In this document: piece after piece, positions 1 to 10,639 of the stretch
How positions within the stretch are numbered: the first letter of the stretch is position 1
How the letters are laid out: every line of letters begins with the position of its first letter
Source of the DNA: Burkholderiales bacterium
Lineage (GTDB): Bacteria; Pseudomonadota; Gammaproteobacteria; Burkholderiales; SG8-41
NCBI GenBank assembly: GCA_020854035.1
Contig: JADZGE010000002.1
Span: 1-64,000, forward strand
Direction: 5' to 3'
DNA length: 64,000 nucleotides
The notes under the pieces: generated by a model
The model's input: the letters and a program-made list of their open reading frames with translations, nothing else
Databases searched by the model: none
Told to the model about the DNA's origin: nothing
Position numbers and translations under genes: made by a program

Positions 1-893
1 AGCGTGTCGACGAAGTTGCGCACGACGGTCGCCTCGGCCGACATCGGCGACATCATGCGGAGCTTCTTCAGCTCGTTCATCGCCTTCGCCTCGGCCTCCT
101 TCGACATCCTCGCGGCCTTGACCTTCTTCTCCATCTCCTCGAGATCGGCGTTCTCGTCGCCCTCGCCCAGTTCCTTCTGGATCGCCTTCACCTGCTCGTT
201 CAGGTAATACTCGCGCTGGCTTTTTTCCATCTGGCGTTTGACGCGGCCGCGGATGCGTTTTTCCACCTGCAGGATGTCGAGTTCGCCCTCAACCACCTTC
301 AGCAGGTGTTCAAGGCGCAACTTGACACTGATCATCTCCAGCACTTCCTGCTTCTGCTCGAGCTTGAGCGGCAGGTGCGCGGCGATGGTGTCGCCCAGTC
401 GCCCGGCCTCGTCGATACCCGCGAGCGAAGTGAGGATCTCGGGCGGGATCTTCTTGTTCAGCTTCACGTACTGGTCGAACTGCTGGATCATCGTGCGGCG
501 CATCGCCTCGGTCTCGTGATCCGGGCTCGCGTCCGAGGCGACCGGCGTGATCGTCACGGCGTAGTGCGTCCGGGCGTCGATGATCTCGTGCAGCCGGGCG
601 CGCTGCGAGCCCTCGACCAGCACCTTCACGGTCCCGTCCGGGAGCTTCAGCATCTGCAGGATGTTCGCCACGCTGCCGATGCGGTAGAGGTCATCGGGCC
701 CCGGGTCGTCCTTGGCCGCCGATTTCTGGGCGACCAGCACGATGCTCTTCCCGGACTCCATCGCCGTTTCAAGCGCCTTGATCGACTTGGGCCGACCGAC
801 GAAAAGCGGTATCACCATGTGCGGGAACACCACGACGTCGCGCAACGGCAGCAACGGGAGTTGTAGCGGGGTGGGAACTGGCTCGTCAGTCAT
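1..893 (-). CDS. lon: ATP-dependent Lon protease, N-terminal part (runs off the window)
   Basis: Lon is the cytosolic AAA+ serine protease that degrades misfolded and regulatory proteins. About 297 codons are visible from an ATG at 893. Residues 12 to about 205 form the LON substrate-binding domain, beginning with LPLLPLRDVVVFPHMVIPL and including the FVGRPKSIKALE stretch. A charged helical region follows, with the family signature REYYLNEQVKAIQKELG. The AAA+ module and the Ser-Lys protease domain lie beyond base 1. The gene follows tig, clpP and clpX on the same strand, the classical proteobacterial order. A sigma-32-like promoter lies just upstream. The family identity is clear; completeness cannot be judged. 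Confidence 0.96.
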   Translation of the reverse strand, partial: MTDEPVPTPLQLPLLPLRDVVVFPHMVIPLFVGRPKSIKALETAMESGKSIVLVAQKSAAKDDPGPDDLYRIGSVANILQMLKLPDGTVKVLVEGSQRARLHEIIDARTHYAVTITPVASDASPDHETEAMRRTMIQQFDQYVKLNKKIPPEILTSLAGIDEAGRLGDTIAAHLPLKLEQKQEVLEMISVKLRLEHLLKVVEGELDILQVEKRIRGRVKRQMEKSQREYYLNEQVKAIQKELGEGDENADLEEMEKKVKAARMSKEAEAKAMNELKKLRMMSPMSAEATVVRNFVDT

Positions 894-923
894 GAGGTTG
901 CACCTGGAGGTTCAAGTAACGAT

Positions 924-951
924 CCTTGGGGGGGATTCCCGGTAATTCAAG
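924..951 (-). promoter_or_regulatory. Candidate sigma-32 (heat-shock) promoter of lon
   Basis: On the minus strand CTTGAA (946-951) is followed after 14 bp by CCCCAAGG (924-931). This is close to the enterobacterial sigma-32 consensus CTTGAA-N(11-15)-CCCCATNT. It ends about 30 bp before the lon start. lon is a heat-shock gene in E. coli, so the assignment is sensible, but it rests on motif matching only. Confidence 0.45.
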
Positions 952-1033
952 GCCTCGCGATCAAGTATTTCCCGCCCCCACCGGCAACCCGGCCGGTTCG
1001 GCACAGAATATCACCCGTTCCATACGCAAGAAC

Positions 1034-1057
1034 CGTGCCCGCGATCGCCCGGGCACG
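1034..1057 (-). terminator. Hairpin in the clpX-lon gap, possible clpX terminator
   Basis: CGTGCCCG (1034-1041) and CGGGCACG (1050-1057) are perfect inverted arms of 8 bp around an 8-base loop, about 70 bp past the clpX stop. There is no clear U-tract, so it may only be a pause or a 3' stabilising hairpin. The remaining clpX-lon gap shows no other feature apart from the lon promoter. Confidence 0.35.
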
Positions 1058-1126
1058 CGGGGCCGCCGGCCCATCCCGTCCGGGACGCGCGCGCCGGAAG
1101 CGCCGCAACCCGCTCCGCCACGATCC

Positions 1127-2395
<1,269 letters not shown>

Positions 2396-2425
2396 ACGCC
2401 CTTCCTTGCCCCAGCCCCCGGGACA

Positions 2426-3049
2426 TCAAGCCACGCCTTCGGTTCTGCTCACCAGCACGCGGTCGACCAGGCCGTAGCTCACCGCCTGTTCGGCGCTCAG
2501 GAAATTGTCGCGGTCGGTGTCCCGCTCGATGGTCTTCAGGTCCTGCCCGCTGTGGCGCGCCATGATCTCGTTCAGCCGTCCCTTGAGGAACAGGATCTCC
2601 CGGGCATGGATCTCCACGTCGGAGGCCTGTCCCTGGAAGCCGCCCATGGGCTGGTGGATCATCACCCGCGAATTCGGCAGGCAGTGGCGTTTGCCCTTCG
2701 CGCCGGCGGCGAGGAGCAGCGCGCCCATGCTGGCGGCCTGCCCGACGCACAACGTCGACACGGCGGGTTTGATGAACTGCATGGTGTCGTAGATCGCGAG
2801 GCCCGCCGAGACCATGCCGCCGGGGGAGTTGATGTAGAAGGAGATGTCCTTGTCGGGGTTTTCCGACTCCAGGAACAGGAGTTGCGCCACGATCAGGTTG
2901 GCCGTCACCTCCGTGACGGGGCCCACCAGGAATACCACGCGTTCCTTGAGCAGCCGCGAGTAGATGTCGTACGCGCGCTCACCGCGGCCGCTCTGCTCGA
3001 TCACCATCGGGATCAGGCCGAGCCCGTGCGGTTCGAATTTGCCCTGCAT
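2426..3049 (-). CDS. clpP: ATP-dependent Clp protease proteolytic subunit ClpP
   Basis: ClpP is the tetradecameric serine peptidase partnered by ClpX. The 207 residues match the usual length. The catalytic triad is visible as Ser107 in GQAASMGA, His132 in [10 protein letters not shown] and Asp181 in [10 protein letters not shown]. The start chosen is the ATG at 3049, giving [20 protein letters not shown]. It overlaps the tig stop by one base (TGATG), which indicates translational coupling. The reading frame stays open further upstream inside tig, but that extension is only tig read in another frame. Confidence 0.98.
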   Translation of the reverse strand: MQGKFEPHGLGLIPMVIEQSGRGERAYDIYSRLLKERVVFLVGPVTEVTANLIVAQLLFLESENPDKDISFYINSPGGMVSAGLAIYDTMQFIKPAVSTLCVGQAASMGALLLAAGAKGKRHCLPNSRVMIHQPMGGFQGQASDVEIHAREILFLKGRLNEIMARHSGQDLKTIERDTDRDNFLSAEQAVSYGLVDRVLVSRTEGVA

Positions 3050-4356
3050 CAGCGGTTCCCCATCAGTTCGTCGAAATTGACCGTCTGCTCCCGCGCGCCG
3101 GCCGTCGCCAGCGCCCATTCGACCACGTTCTGCTCGACGACGGCGGACTCCAGGTCGCGCAGTCGCTCGGGAGCCGCGTAATACCACTTCACCACTTCCT
3201 CGGGTCGCTCGTAGCTCTGCGCCTGCTCGTCCACCAGCGCCCGCACCTGCTCCGCCCGCGCCTGGAGACTTTTCGTGCGCACGAGTTCCGCCAGGATGAG
3301 GCCCAGGCACACGCGCCGCCGCGCCTGCGGCTCGAAGACTTCGGCGGGAAGCGGCGTCCCCTCCTTCATCCGCACGCCACGCTGGGCGAGGTCCTGCCGC
3401 GCCCCCGCCCGCAACCGCTCGATCTCCATCTGCACGAGGCCCCGTGGGGGTTCGACCCGGGTCGCGTCGAGCAGCGCCTGCATCACCTGGTCGCGCGCGC
3501 GGGCGCGCAGGCGCAGCCTGACCTCGCGCTCGAGGTTCGTCTTCACCTCCGCGCGCATCTTCGCGAGATCGCCGTCGGCGACGCCGAGGCCCTTCGCGAA
3601 CTCGGCGTCGAGCGCCGGCAGTTCGGGCTCGGCGACCTCGTTCACGGTGACCTCGAACCGGGCGGTCTTGCCGGCCACTTCGCGCCCGTGATAGTCGTCG
3701 GGGAAGCGCACGTCGAACGCGCGCTGCCCGGCGCGCTTCATGCCGATGAGCTGCGCCTCGAGGTCCGGGAGCAACTGCCCCTCGCCGAGCACCGCGCGCT
3801 GCCCCTGCGCGGCGGAACCGGCGAAAGCGGCGCCGTCGATGGTCCCCTGGAAGTCGAGCGTCACGCGGTCGCCGGCCACGGCCGCGCGGTCGACCGGGAC
3901 GTAGCGAGCGCGTTGCTTGCGCATGATCTCTATGGTGCGCTCGACCTCGGCATCTCCCACCTCCAGGCGCGGCCTCACGAGCCCCGCCCGCGCGACATCG
4001 CCGACCGTCACCTCGGGATAGACCTCGAAGATCGCGCTGTAGCGAAACTCGGGCGCACCGTCGGCGAGCGGCTTCACCTCGAACCGCGGGGAGCCGGCGA
4101 CACGGAGGTTCTGCTGGCGCACCGCCTCGCCGAAGCTCTTCTCCACCGCCGCGCCCATGACCTCCTGCCGCACCTGCGGCCCGTAGTGCTGGGTCACCAC
4201 CCGCAACGGCACTTTGCCGGGCCGGAACCCCTGCATGCGGACCGTGCGCGTAAGCCGCTTCAGGCGGGTCTCCACCTCGGTGGCGATGTCCGCCGCGGGC
4301 AGCGTGATGTCAAGCCGCCGCTCGAGTTCGCTCAGTGTTTCCAGATTGCTTTGCAT
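3049..4356 (-). CDS. tig: Trigger factor, ribosome-associated chaperone
   Basis: Trigger factor binds ribosomal protein L23 at the exit tunnel and shields nascent chains; it also has a peptidyl-prolyl isomerase domain. The 435 residues are typical. The ribosome-binding signature [12 protein letters not shown] lies near residue 44. The FKBP-like PPIase domain follows at about 155-240 ([17 protein letters not shown] to [10 protein letters not shown]), then the helical C-terminal substrate-binding arms. It is the first gene of tig-clpP-clpX-lon and lies 62 bp downstream of tRNA-Leu. Confidence 0.97.
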   Translation of the reverse strand: MQSNLETLSELERRLDITLPAADIATEVETRLKRLTRTVRMQGFRPGKVPLRVVTQHYGPQVRQEVMGAAVEKSFGEAVRQQNLRVAGSPRFEVKPLADGAPEFRYSAIFEVYPEVTVGDVARAGLVRPRLEVGDAEVERTIEIMRKQRARYVPVDRAAVAGDRVTLDFQGTIDGAAFAGSAAQGQRAVLGEGQLLPDLEAQLIGMKRAGQRAFDVRFPDDYHGREVAGKTARFEVTVNEVAEPELPALDAEFAKGLGVADGDLAKMRAEVKTNLEREVRLRLRARARDQVMQALLDATRVEPPRGLVQMEIERLRAGARQDLAQRGVRMKEGTPLPAEVFEPQARRRVCLGLILAELVRTKSLQARAEQVRALVDEQAQSYERPEEVVKWYYAAPERLRDLESAVVEQNVVEWALATAGAREQTVNFDELMGNR

Positions 4357-4418
4357 CGCTGCCAGTTACCCGCGTCCCGTGCCATCCGCCGCTCGCACCG
4401 GGCCCTGCGCCCCGCTCC

Positions 4419-4504
<86 letters not shown>

Positions 4505-4529
4505 GCCTCCATTCCCGCCCGACGATTGT

Positions 4530-4537
4530 AATATAAT
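4530..4537. promoter_or_regulatory. AT-rich -10 block, possibly bidirectional, between tRNA-Leu and hpnC
   Basis: The stretch AATATAAT gives TATAAT (4532-4537) on the plus strand, about 60 bp before hpnC. It gives TATATT (4530-4535) on the minus strand, 26 bp before the tRNA 5' end. No good -35 hexamer was found for either direction, so this is a weak call based on an AT island in GC-rich DNA. Confidence 0.3.
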
Positions 4538-4598
4538 CGCCGCCCGGCCGAAAGTTTTGAACTCGTGTTAAGGTCATCAGGTAATCCATTGAACCATA

Positions 4599-5447
4599 AT
4601 GGATTGTGCGATGCGACAAATGGCCATAGAACACTACGAAAACTTCCCCGTCGCATCGCTCCTCCTGCCGCCCCGCTACCGCGGTCCGGTGGTCCTCATC
4701 TACCGCTTCGCCCGGAACGCCGACGATTTCGCGGACGAGGGCAACGCCACGCCGGACGAACGCCTTGCCCGGCTTGCCGCCTACCGGACACAAATCGCCG
4801 GTATCGCAGCAGGATTAACGCCCGCCGACCCGCTTTTTGAAGGCATCGCCCGCATCGCGCGCGAGCACCGCCTGCCGCTCGTGCTGTTCGAGGACCTGCT
4901 CGATGCGTTCTCGCAGGACGTCGTCAAGCGGCGCTACGAGGCGTTCCCCGAACTGCTCGACTACTGCCGGCGCTCCGCCAACCCCGTCGGGCGCCTGCTC
5001 CTTCACCTGTTCGACCGGGCGACCCCGGAGAATCTGTCCGCGTCGGACGCGATTTGCTCGGCGCTGCAACTCGTCAACTTCTGGCAGGACGTCGAGATCG
5101 ACTACGCGATGGGCCGCGTCTACCTGCCCCAGGACGAGATGCGCCGGTTCGGGGTGACCGAGGGGCACATAGCCGAGCGCCGCTGCGACGCAGCGTGGCG
5201 CGAACTCATTGCATTCCAGATCGCGCGCGCGCGCGCGATGCTCGCCTCCGGCGCGCGTCTCGGACGCACGCTTCCGGGACGAGTCGGGCTCGAAATACGG
5301 GCGACGGTGCAGGGGGGACTGCGCGTGCTGGAGAAACTCGAGCGCGCCCGCGGCGACATGTTCCGCCGCCGCCCCGTGCTGAAGTGGTTCGACTGGCCGC
5401 TGCTGCTCGCGCGCGCCCTCGTTTCATCCCCCCGTGAGGCGCGATGA
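4599..5447 (+). CDS. hpnC: Squalene biosynthesis protein HpnC (hydroxysqualene synthase)
   Basis: HpnC turns presqualene diphosphate into hydroxysqualene in the three-step HpnCDE route to squalene for hopanoids. The 282 residues show the trans-isoprenyl synthase fold with two Asp-rich motifs, DDFADE near residue 45 and NFWQDVEIDYAMGRVYLPQ near 150-170. The N-terminal signature EHYENFPVAS is typical of HpnC. Starts at 4599, 4611 and 4620 are all possible; none has a strong Shine-Dalgarno sequence. It overlaps hpnD by ATGA, so the two are translationally coupled. Confidence 0.93.
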   Translation: MDCAMRQMAIEHYENFPVASLLLPPRYRGPVVLIYRFARNADDFADEGNATPDERLARLAAYRTQIAGIAAGLTPADPLFEGIARIAREHRLPLVLFEDLLDAFSQDVVKRRYEAFPELLDYCRRSANPVGRLLLHLFDRATPENLSASDAICSALQLVNFWQDVEIDYAMGRVYLPQDEMRRFGVTEGHIAERRCDAAWRELIAFQIARARAMLASGARLGRTLPGRVGLEIRATVQGGLRVLEKLERARGDMFRRRPVLKWFDWPLLLARALVSSPREAR

Positions 5448-6277
5448 CCCCCGACGAGTACTGCCGCAGGCGGGCCGCCGCCAGCGGCTCGAGCTTTTAC
5501 TACAGCTTTCTCTTCCTGCCCGAGGAGAAACGGCGCGCCATCACGGCCCTCTACGCCTTCTGCAGGGAAGTCGACGACGTGGTGGATGAATGCCGCGACA
5601 CCACGCTTGCCCGCACGAAGCTCGCGTGGTGGCGCGAGGAGGTGGCCGCCATCCACCGCGGCGCGGCGCAGCATCCGGTTGCCCGCGCGCTTGCCGCGCT
5701 GGCGGCGCGCTTCGATCTCGGCGAGGCGCGCCTGCTCGAAATCATCGCGGGCATGGAAATGGACCTCGACGGCAACCGCTATCCCCACTTCGACGCCCTC
5801 AAGCTCTACTGCCACCGCGTTGCCGGCGTGGTGGGACTGCTCTCCGCCGGGATCTTCGGCTACCGGGACCGGCGCACGCTCGACTATGCCGCCGACCTCG
5901 GGATGGCGTTCCAGCTCACCAACATTATCCGGGACGTAGGCGAGGACGCGCGGCGCGACCGCATCTACCTGCCGCAGGACGAACTTGCCCGTTTCGGCGT
6001 GCGCGAGGACGACATCGTCGCCTCGCGCGAGACACCCGCGTTCCGCAGCCTGATGGAGTTCCAGGTCGCGCGCGCGCTCGCCTACTACGAAAGCGCCTTC
6101 GCCGCGCTGCCGGCCGCCGACCGCGATGCCCAGCGAGCGGGCATCATCATGGCGGCGATCTACCGCACACTGCTGGAGGAGATCCGGGCGGACGGCTGTC
6201 ACGTGCTCCGGCAGCGTGTCTCGCTCACGCCGGTGCGCAAGCTCTGGATCGCGTCGAAGACCTGGATCACGGGCTGA
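5444..6277 (+). CDS. hpnD: Presqualene diphosphate synthase HpnD
   Basis: HpnD condenses two farnesyl diphosphates into presqualene diphosphate, the first HpnCDE step. The 277 residues carry both Asp-rich motifs: REVDDVVDE near residue 43 and NIIRDVGEDARRDRIYLPQ near 160-180. The FYYSFLFLP segment near residue 20 is typical of the family. The ATG overlaps the hpnC stop by four bases. The third pathway gene, hpnE, follows after an intervening isomerase gene. No squalene-hopene cyclase is present in the window. Confidence 0.94.
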   Translation: MTPDEYCRRRAAASGSSFYYSFLFLPEEKRRAITALYAFCREVDDVVDECRDTTLARTKLAWWREEVAAIHRGAAQHPVARALAALAARFDLGEARLLEIIAGMEMDLDGNRYPHFDALKLYCHRVAGVVGLLSAGIFGYRDRRTLDYAADLGMAFQLTNIIRDVGEDARRDRIYLPQDELARFGVREDDIVASRETPAFRSLMEFQVARALAYYESAFAALPAADRDAQRAGIIMAAIYRTLLEEIRADGCHVLRQRVSLTPVRKLWIASKTWITG

Positions 6278-6391
6278 CGGGACGCTCGCGCGGCCCCGGA
6301 TGCCGCGCCCCGGAGGACGGCCCCTGTCTCCCGTGCCGGTCGCGCGCACCGCGCCGCCGGGATGCCGCCCTCGCGCAACCGTCGCCGGCCG

Positions 6392-6397
6392 TATAAT
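6392..6397 (+). promoter_or_regulatory. Perfect -10 hexamer TATAAT upstream of the PrpF-like gene
   Basis: TATAAT lies 24 bp before the ATG at 6421, which would give a short leader of roughly 18 bases. No recognisable -35 hexamer is present 16-18 bp upstream. Perfect TATAAT is rare by chance in such GC-rich DNA. It suggests that the isomerase gene is expressed separately from hpnCD. Confidence 0.35.
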
Positions 6398-6420
6398 CGG
6401 GCACTTCCCGGAGATCCCGT

Positions 6421-7542
6421 ATGCAAACCCGCATCCCCTGCGTGATCATGCGCGGCGGCACTTCGCGCGGCCCGTTCTTCCACGCTTCCGATCTTCCAGC
6501 CGATCCGGCGACGCGCGACGCCGTGCTGCTCGCGGTCATGGGCTCGCCACACGAGATCCAGATCGACGGCATCGGCGGCTCGCATTCGGTCACGAGCAAG
6601 GTCGCGATCATCAGCCGCTCCGCGCATCCCGGCGCCGACGTCGACTACCTGTTCGCGCAGGTCCAGATCCGCGATAGCTTCGTCGACACCAAGCCCAACT
6701 GCGGCAACATGCTGGTGGCGGTCGGGCCGTTCGCGATCGATTCCGGCCTGGTCGCCGCGACGCACCCCGAATCGGTCGTGCGTATCTTCAACGTCAACAC
6801 CCGCTCGCTGGTCGAGGCGATCGTCCAGACGCCGGGCGGTGCGGTGACCTACGAGGGCGGCGCCGCCATCGACGGCGTGGCGGGCACCGCCGCGCCGGTC
6901 GGCATCAACTTCAAGAACGCGATCGGCGCGGTGACGAAGAAGCTACTGCCGACCGGCAATGCCCTCGACGTGATCGATGGCGTGGAGGTGAGCTGCGTCG
7001 ACGTGGCGATGCCGATCGTGATGATGCGGGCGGAGGCACTCGGCAAGACCGGCCGCGAGACGGCCGCGGAGCTCGATGCGGACCGCGAGCTGTTCGCGCG
7101 CATGCAGGCAATACGCGTCAAGGCAGGCCGGCTGATGGGCATGGGCGATGTTTCCAGGAACGTCGTGCCCAAGCTCGCTCTGCTCTCGGCGCCGCGCGCG
7201 GGCGGTACCATCACCTCGCGTTACTTCGTGCCGGAAACCTGCCACAAGTCGCACCCGGTCACCGGCACGGTGTGCATCGCCTCGGCGTGCGCGATTCCGG
7301 GCACGGTGGCTTCCGCGATTTCCACCCTGCGGCCCGCGCCGCAGGGCGTGATCGAGATCGAGCATCCCTCGGGCAGGATCGCGATCGATCTCGACGCCGA
7401 TTTCGGCGGCGGGCGCGAAACGCTGCGCCGCGCCGCGCTCATCCGGACCGCCAGGCGCATCTTCGAGGGCAGCGTCTGCATCCCCGCGCGGGTGTGGGCG
7501 GGCGCCGTGGAGGACAAGCGCGCGGCCCGGGCGAGCGCCTGA
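6421..7542 (+). CDS. PrpF-family isomerase, 4-oxalomesaconate tautomerase-like
   Basis: The 373-residue protein has the PrpF/diaminopimelate-epimerase-like two-lobed fold: MRGGTSRGPFF near residue 10, IGGSHSVTSKVAI near 50-60 and PNCGNM near 98-103 with the family cysteine. Known relatives isomerise aconitate (PrpF) or 4-oxalomesaconate in gallate breakdown (GalD/LigU type). The sequence looks closest to the tautomerase group, but the substrate cannot be fixed. It lies between hpnD and hpnE with no evident role in squalene synthesis, so it is probably an inserted passenger. Confidence 0.85.
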   Translation: MQTRIPCVIMRGGTSRGPFFHASDLPADPATRDAVLLAVMGSPHEIQIDGIGGSHSVTSKVAIISRSAHPGADVDYLFAQVQIRDSFVDTKPNCGNMLVAVGPFAIDSGLVAATHPESVVRIFNVNTRSLVEAIVQTPGGAVTYEGGAAIDGVAGTAAPVGINFKNAIGAVTKKLLPTGNALDVIDGVEVSCVDVAMPIVMMRAEALGKTGRETAAELDADRELFARMQAIRVKAGRLMGMGDVSRNVVPKLALLSAPRAGGTITSRYFVPETCHKSHPVTGTVCIASACAIPGTVASAISTLRPAPQGVIEIEHPSGRIAIDLDADFGGGRETLRRAALIRTARRIFEGSVCIPARVWAGAVEDKRAARASA

Positions 7543-7571
7543 GGAACGTGGAGCGCGCGCGGCACTGAGCG

Positions 7572-8888
7572 ATGAACGCCGCGGTCATCGGCGGCGGCTA
7601 CGCCGGGATCGCCGCGGCCGTCACGCTCGCCGCCCGGGGACTGCCGGTAACGCTCTACGAGGCGGCAAGGACCCTCGGCGGACGCGCGCGCCGCGTCGAC
7701 CGGGCGGAGGCGGCGCTCGACAACGGTCTCCATATCCTGATCGGCGCATACCGCGAGACGCTGCGACTCATGCGGCTGGTGGGTGCCGACCCCGACCGGC
7801 TGCTGCTGAGAATGCCGTTCGAGTGGCGGATCCACGGCGTACTTTCGCTCGCGGCCGCGGCGCTGCCCGCGCCGCTTCATCTGCTGGGCGGATTGGCGGG
7901 CGCACGCGGCATGAGCGTGTCCGAACGGCTTTCCGCCGCGCGCTTTCTCGCCACCATGCGCCGCGCCCGTTTCCGTCTCGACGGGGACATGAGCGTCGCG
8001 AGCCTGCTGCGGCGTGAACGGCAGGCCGAGCGCATCGTGCGCTTTCTCTGGGGTCCGCTCTGCGTGGCGGCGCTCAACACCGCCCCCGGCGAGGCCTCCG
8101 CGCAGGTATTTCTCAACGTCCTGCGCGACTGCGTGGCCGCGGCGCGCGATGCCTCCGACATCATGCTGCCCCGAACCGACCTCACCGCGCTCTTTCCGGG
8201 CCCGGCGGCCGAGTGGCTGCGGGCCCGCGGGGCGACGATACTCACCGGCGAGCGCGTCGTGGGGATCGGCGCCGCCGGCGAGGCGCTTTCGGTGCGATCG
8301 GCGGGGAGCGAACGGCGGTTCGACCACGTCGTGTGCGCCGTCGCGCCGCACCAGGTCGCCTCGTTGCTCGTAGCGCCGGAACTCGCCGGTTGCGCCCGGC
8401 TGATCGCGCGTTTCACCTACCAGCCTATCCACTCGGTTTACCTGCAGTATCCCGGGGACACGCGGCTGCCGGCGCCGATGCTGGGATTCGACAGCCCGCT
8501 CGCGCAGTGGGCGTTCGACCGTGGCGCTCTCGCCGGCCAGGGGGGACTCATCGGGGTCGTGATTAGCGCCCGCGGCGGGCATGAAGCGCTCTCCCACGAC
8601 ACGCTCGCGCGCCGCGTCGCCGCGGCGCTGCGGCAGGCGCTCGGCGCGCTGCCCGCGCCGCTCTGGTGGCAGGTCATCGCGGAGAAGCGCGCCACCTACG
8701 CCTGCACGCCGGGACTGCAACGGCCGGGAAACCTCACCCCGCTCGCCGGCCTCGCGCTCGCGGGCGACTACACCGCCGGCGATTACCCCGCCACCATGGA
8801 AGCGGCGGTCCGCAGCGGTGTCGCCGCCGCGCATGCGCTGATCGAGCGTCGGCACCGGGACGCGACACGGCGGGCGCGCTCGGTATAA
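7572..8888 (+). CDS. hpnE: Hydroxysqualene dehydroxylase HpnE
   Basis: HpnE is a FAD-dependent amine-oxidase-fold enzyme that reduces hydroxysqualene to squalene. The 438 residues begin with the dinucleotide-binding motif AVIGGGYAGIAAAVTLA, then ALDNGLHILIGAYRET, a hallmark of HpnE. A C-terminal flavin-binding LAGDYTAGDYPATMEAAVRSG closes the protein. It completes HpnCDE, although the PrpF-like gene separates it from hpnCD. Confidence 0.92.
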   Translation: MNAAVIGGGYAGIAAAVTLAARGLPVTLYEAARTLGGRARRVDRAEAALDNGLHILIGAYRETLRLMRLVGADPDRLLLRMPFEWRIHGVLSLAAAALPAPLHLLGGLAGARGMSVSERLSAARFLATMRRARFRLDGDMSVASLLRRERQAERIVRFLWGPLCVAALNTAPGEASAQVFLNVLRDCVAAARDASDIMLPRTDLTALFPGPAAEWLRARGATILTGERVVGIGAAGEALSVRSAGSERRFDHVVCAVAPHQVASLLVAPELAGCARLIARFTYQPIHSVYLQYPGDTRLPAPMLGFDSPLAQWAFDRGALAGQGGLIGVVISARGGHEALSHDTLARRVAAALRQALGALPAPLWWQVIAEKRATYACTPGLQRPGNLTPLAGLALAGDYTAGDYPATMEAAVRSGVAAAHALIERRHRDATRRARSV

Positions 8889-8889
8889 T
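8884..8889 (+). promoter_or_regulatory. Perfect -10 hexamer TATAAT upstream of the ETF-QO gene
   Basis: TATAAT overlaps the end of hpnE and lies 36 bp before the TTG start at 8925. A matching -35 is not apparent. It could give the electron-transfer gene its own promoter. Confidence 0.35.
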
Positions 8890-8924
8890 TGCGCGGTTTC
8901 CCGGCGAGCGGTCAAGGAGAGCCA

Positions 8925-10574
8925 TTGGCGCAACGCGATGTCACCGAGTACGACGTGGTTGTCGTTGGCGCCGGTCCCGCCGGTCTCGCGGCCGCGATGC
9001 GGTTGAAGCAGCTCGCCGCCGAGGCGCAGCGGGAGCTTTCGGTGTGCGTGCTGGAAAAGGGCTCGGAGGTCGGCGCGCACATCCTGTCGGGCGCCGTGAT
9101 GGATCCGCGCGCGCTCGCCGAACTCGTCCCGGACTGGCAGCAGAAGGACGCGCCGCTCAACGCGCCCGTGTCCGAGGATCGTTTCCTGTTCCTCACCGCG
9201 GGCGGCGCGTTCAAGGTGCCGGATTTCATGCTGCCGGCGTGCTTTCGCAACCACGGCAACTACGTGGTGAGTCTCGGCAGCGTGTGCCGCTGGCTGGGGC
9301 GCGAAGCCGAAGCGCTCGGCGTGGAGATCTTTCCGGGATTCGCCGCGGCCGAAGTGATCTACGCCGACGACGGGAGCGTGAAGGGCGTCGCGACCGGGGA
9401 CATGGGCATCGGCCGCGACGGCAAGCCGACCGGCGCCTACCAGCCGGGCATGGAACTCCACGCGAAATACGTCTTTTTCGCGGAGGGCTGCCGCGGCCAT
9501 CTGGGCAAGCGGTTGCAGGAGCGCTACCGGCTGCGCGAGGGCGTCGATCCCCAGGTCTACGGCATCGGATTGAAGGAACTGTGGGAGATCCGCCCCGAGC
9601 GGCATCGGCAGGGGCTCGTCATGCACACCGCGGGCTGGCCGCTCGAGAACGACACCTACGGCGGCTCGTTCTTCTACCACATGGAGGACAACCTCGCGGC
9701 GGTCGGCTTCGTCGTCGGGCTCGGCTATCGCAATCCGTACCTCTCCCCCTACGAGGAATTCCAGCGCTACAAGACCCACCCGGCGATCCGCGCGTTCCTC
9801 GAGGGAGGAAAGCGCCTCGCCTACGGGGCGCGCGCAATTTCGGCGGGCGGGCTCCAGTCGCTGCCGAAACTCGTTTTCCCCGGCGGCTGCCTGATCGGAG
9901 ACGACGCGGGATTCCTCAACGCCTCGCGCATCAAGGGCAGCCACGCCGCCATCAAGTCGGGCATGCTGGCCGCGCAGGCGGCGTTCGACGCCATCGCGGC
10001 AGGGCGCGCCGGGGACGAGCTGTCCGCCTACCCGGAGGCATTTCGCGCGAGCTGGCTCCACGACGAACTCCATCGCGCGCGCAACTTCAAGCCGTGGATG
10101 AGCAAGGGCCTCTACGCGGGCACGGTGATGGTCGGCATCGACCAGATACTTTTCGGCGGGCGGGCCCCGTGGACCCTCCACCACGGCCACGCCGATCATG
10201 AGACGCTGCTGGAAAAGAGCGCGGCCCGCCCGATCGATTACCCGAAGCCGGACGGCGTTGCGAGCTTCGACCGGCTCTCCTCGGTGTTCCTCTCCAACAC
10301 GAATCACAACGAGGATCAGCCCTGCCACCTGACCCTCAAGGACCCGGCGGTGCCGGTCCGGGTGAACCTCGCGCGCTACGACGCGCCCGAACAGCGTTAC
10401 TGCCCGGCGGGGGTGTACGAAATCGTGCGCGACGCGGACGGCTCCAGTCCGCGGCTGCAGATCAACGCGCAGAACTGCGTGCACTGCAAGACGTGCGACA
10501 TCAAGGACCCGACCCAGAACATCGTCTGGGTTGCGCCGGAGGGCGGCGGCGGCCCGAACTACCCGAACATGTAG
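8925..10574 (+). CDS. Electron transfer flavoprotein-ubiquinone oxidoreductase
   Basis: ETF-QO passes electrons from acyl-CoA dehydrogenases, through ETF, to ubiquinone at the inner membrane. The start chosen is TTG at 8925, because AAGGAGA (8914-8920) is correctly spaced there; it gives 549 residues. The FAD motif VVVVGAGPAGLAAAMRL is at the N terminus, and GCLIGDDAGFLNASRIKG is the second FAD contact. The C-terminal [4Fe-4S] ligands are visible in RYCPAGVYE and NCVHCKTCDIKDP. It would serve the beta-oxidation genes on the opposite strand. Confidence 0.95.
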   Translation: MAQRDVTEYDVVVVGAGPAGLAAAMRLKQLAAEAQRELSVCVLEKGSEVGAHILSGAVMDPRALAELVPDWQQKDAPLNAPVSEDRFLFLTAGGAFKVPDFMLPACFRNHGNYVVSLGSVCRWLGREAEALGVEIFPGFAAAEVIYADDGSVKGVATGDMGIGRDGKPTGAYQPGMELHAKYVFFAEGCRGHLGKRLQERYRLREGVDPQVYGIGLKELWEIRPERHRQGLVMHTAGWPLENDTYGGSFFYHMEDNLAAVGFVVGLGYRNPYLSPYEEFQRYKTHPAIRAFLEGGKRLAYGARAISAGGLQSLPKLVFPGGCLIGDDAGFLNASRIKGSHAAIKSGMLAAQAAFDAIAAGRAGDELSAYPEAFRASWLHDELHRARNFKPWMSKGLYAGTVMVGIDQILFGGRAPWTLHHGHADHETLLEKSAARPIDYPKPDGVASFDRLSSVFLSNTNHNEDQPCHLTLKDPAVPVRVNLARYDAPEQRYCPAGVYEIVRDADGSSPRLQINAQNCVHCKTCDIKDPTQNIVWVAPEGGGGPNYPNM

Positions 10575-10599
10575 GCAAGGCGCGCGGCCGCGCGACCCC

Positions 10600-10623
10600 C
10601 CGGGAGACGGCAGGAACTCCCGG
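10600..10623. terminator. Hairpin between convergent genes, possible bidirectional terminator
   Basis: CCGGGAG (10600-10606) and CTCCCGG (10617-10623) are perfect 7-bp arms around a 10-base loop. They lie between the convergent ETF-QO and chalcone-isomerase-like genes. A GCGCGCGGCCGCGCG palindrome lies just before. Neither side has a U-tract, so the terminator call is tentative. Confidence 0.35.
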
Positions 10624-10639
10624 TGCGTCGCGGGCCCGG

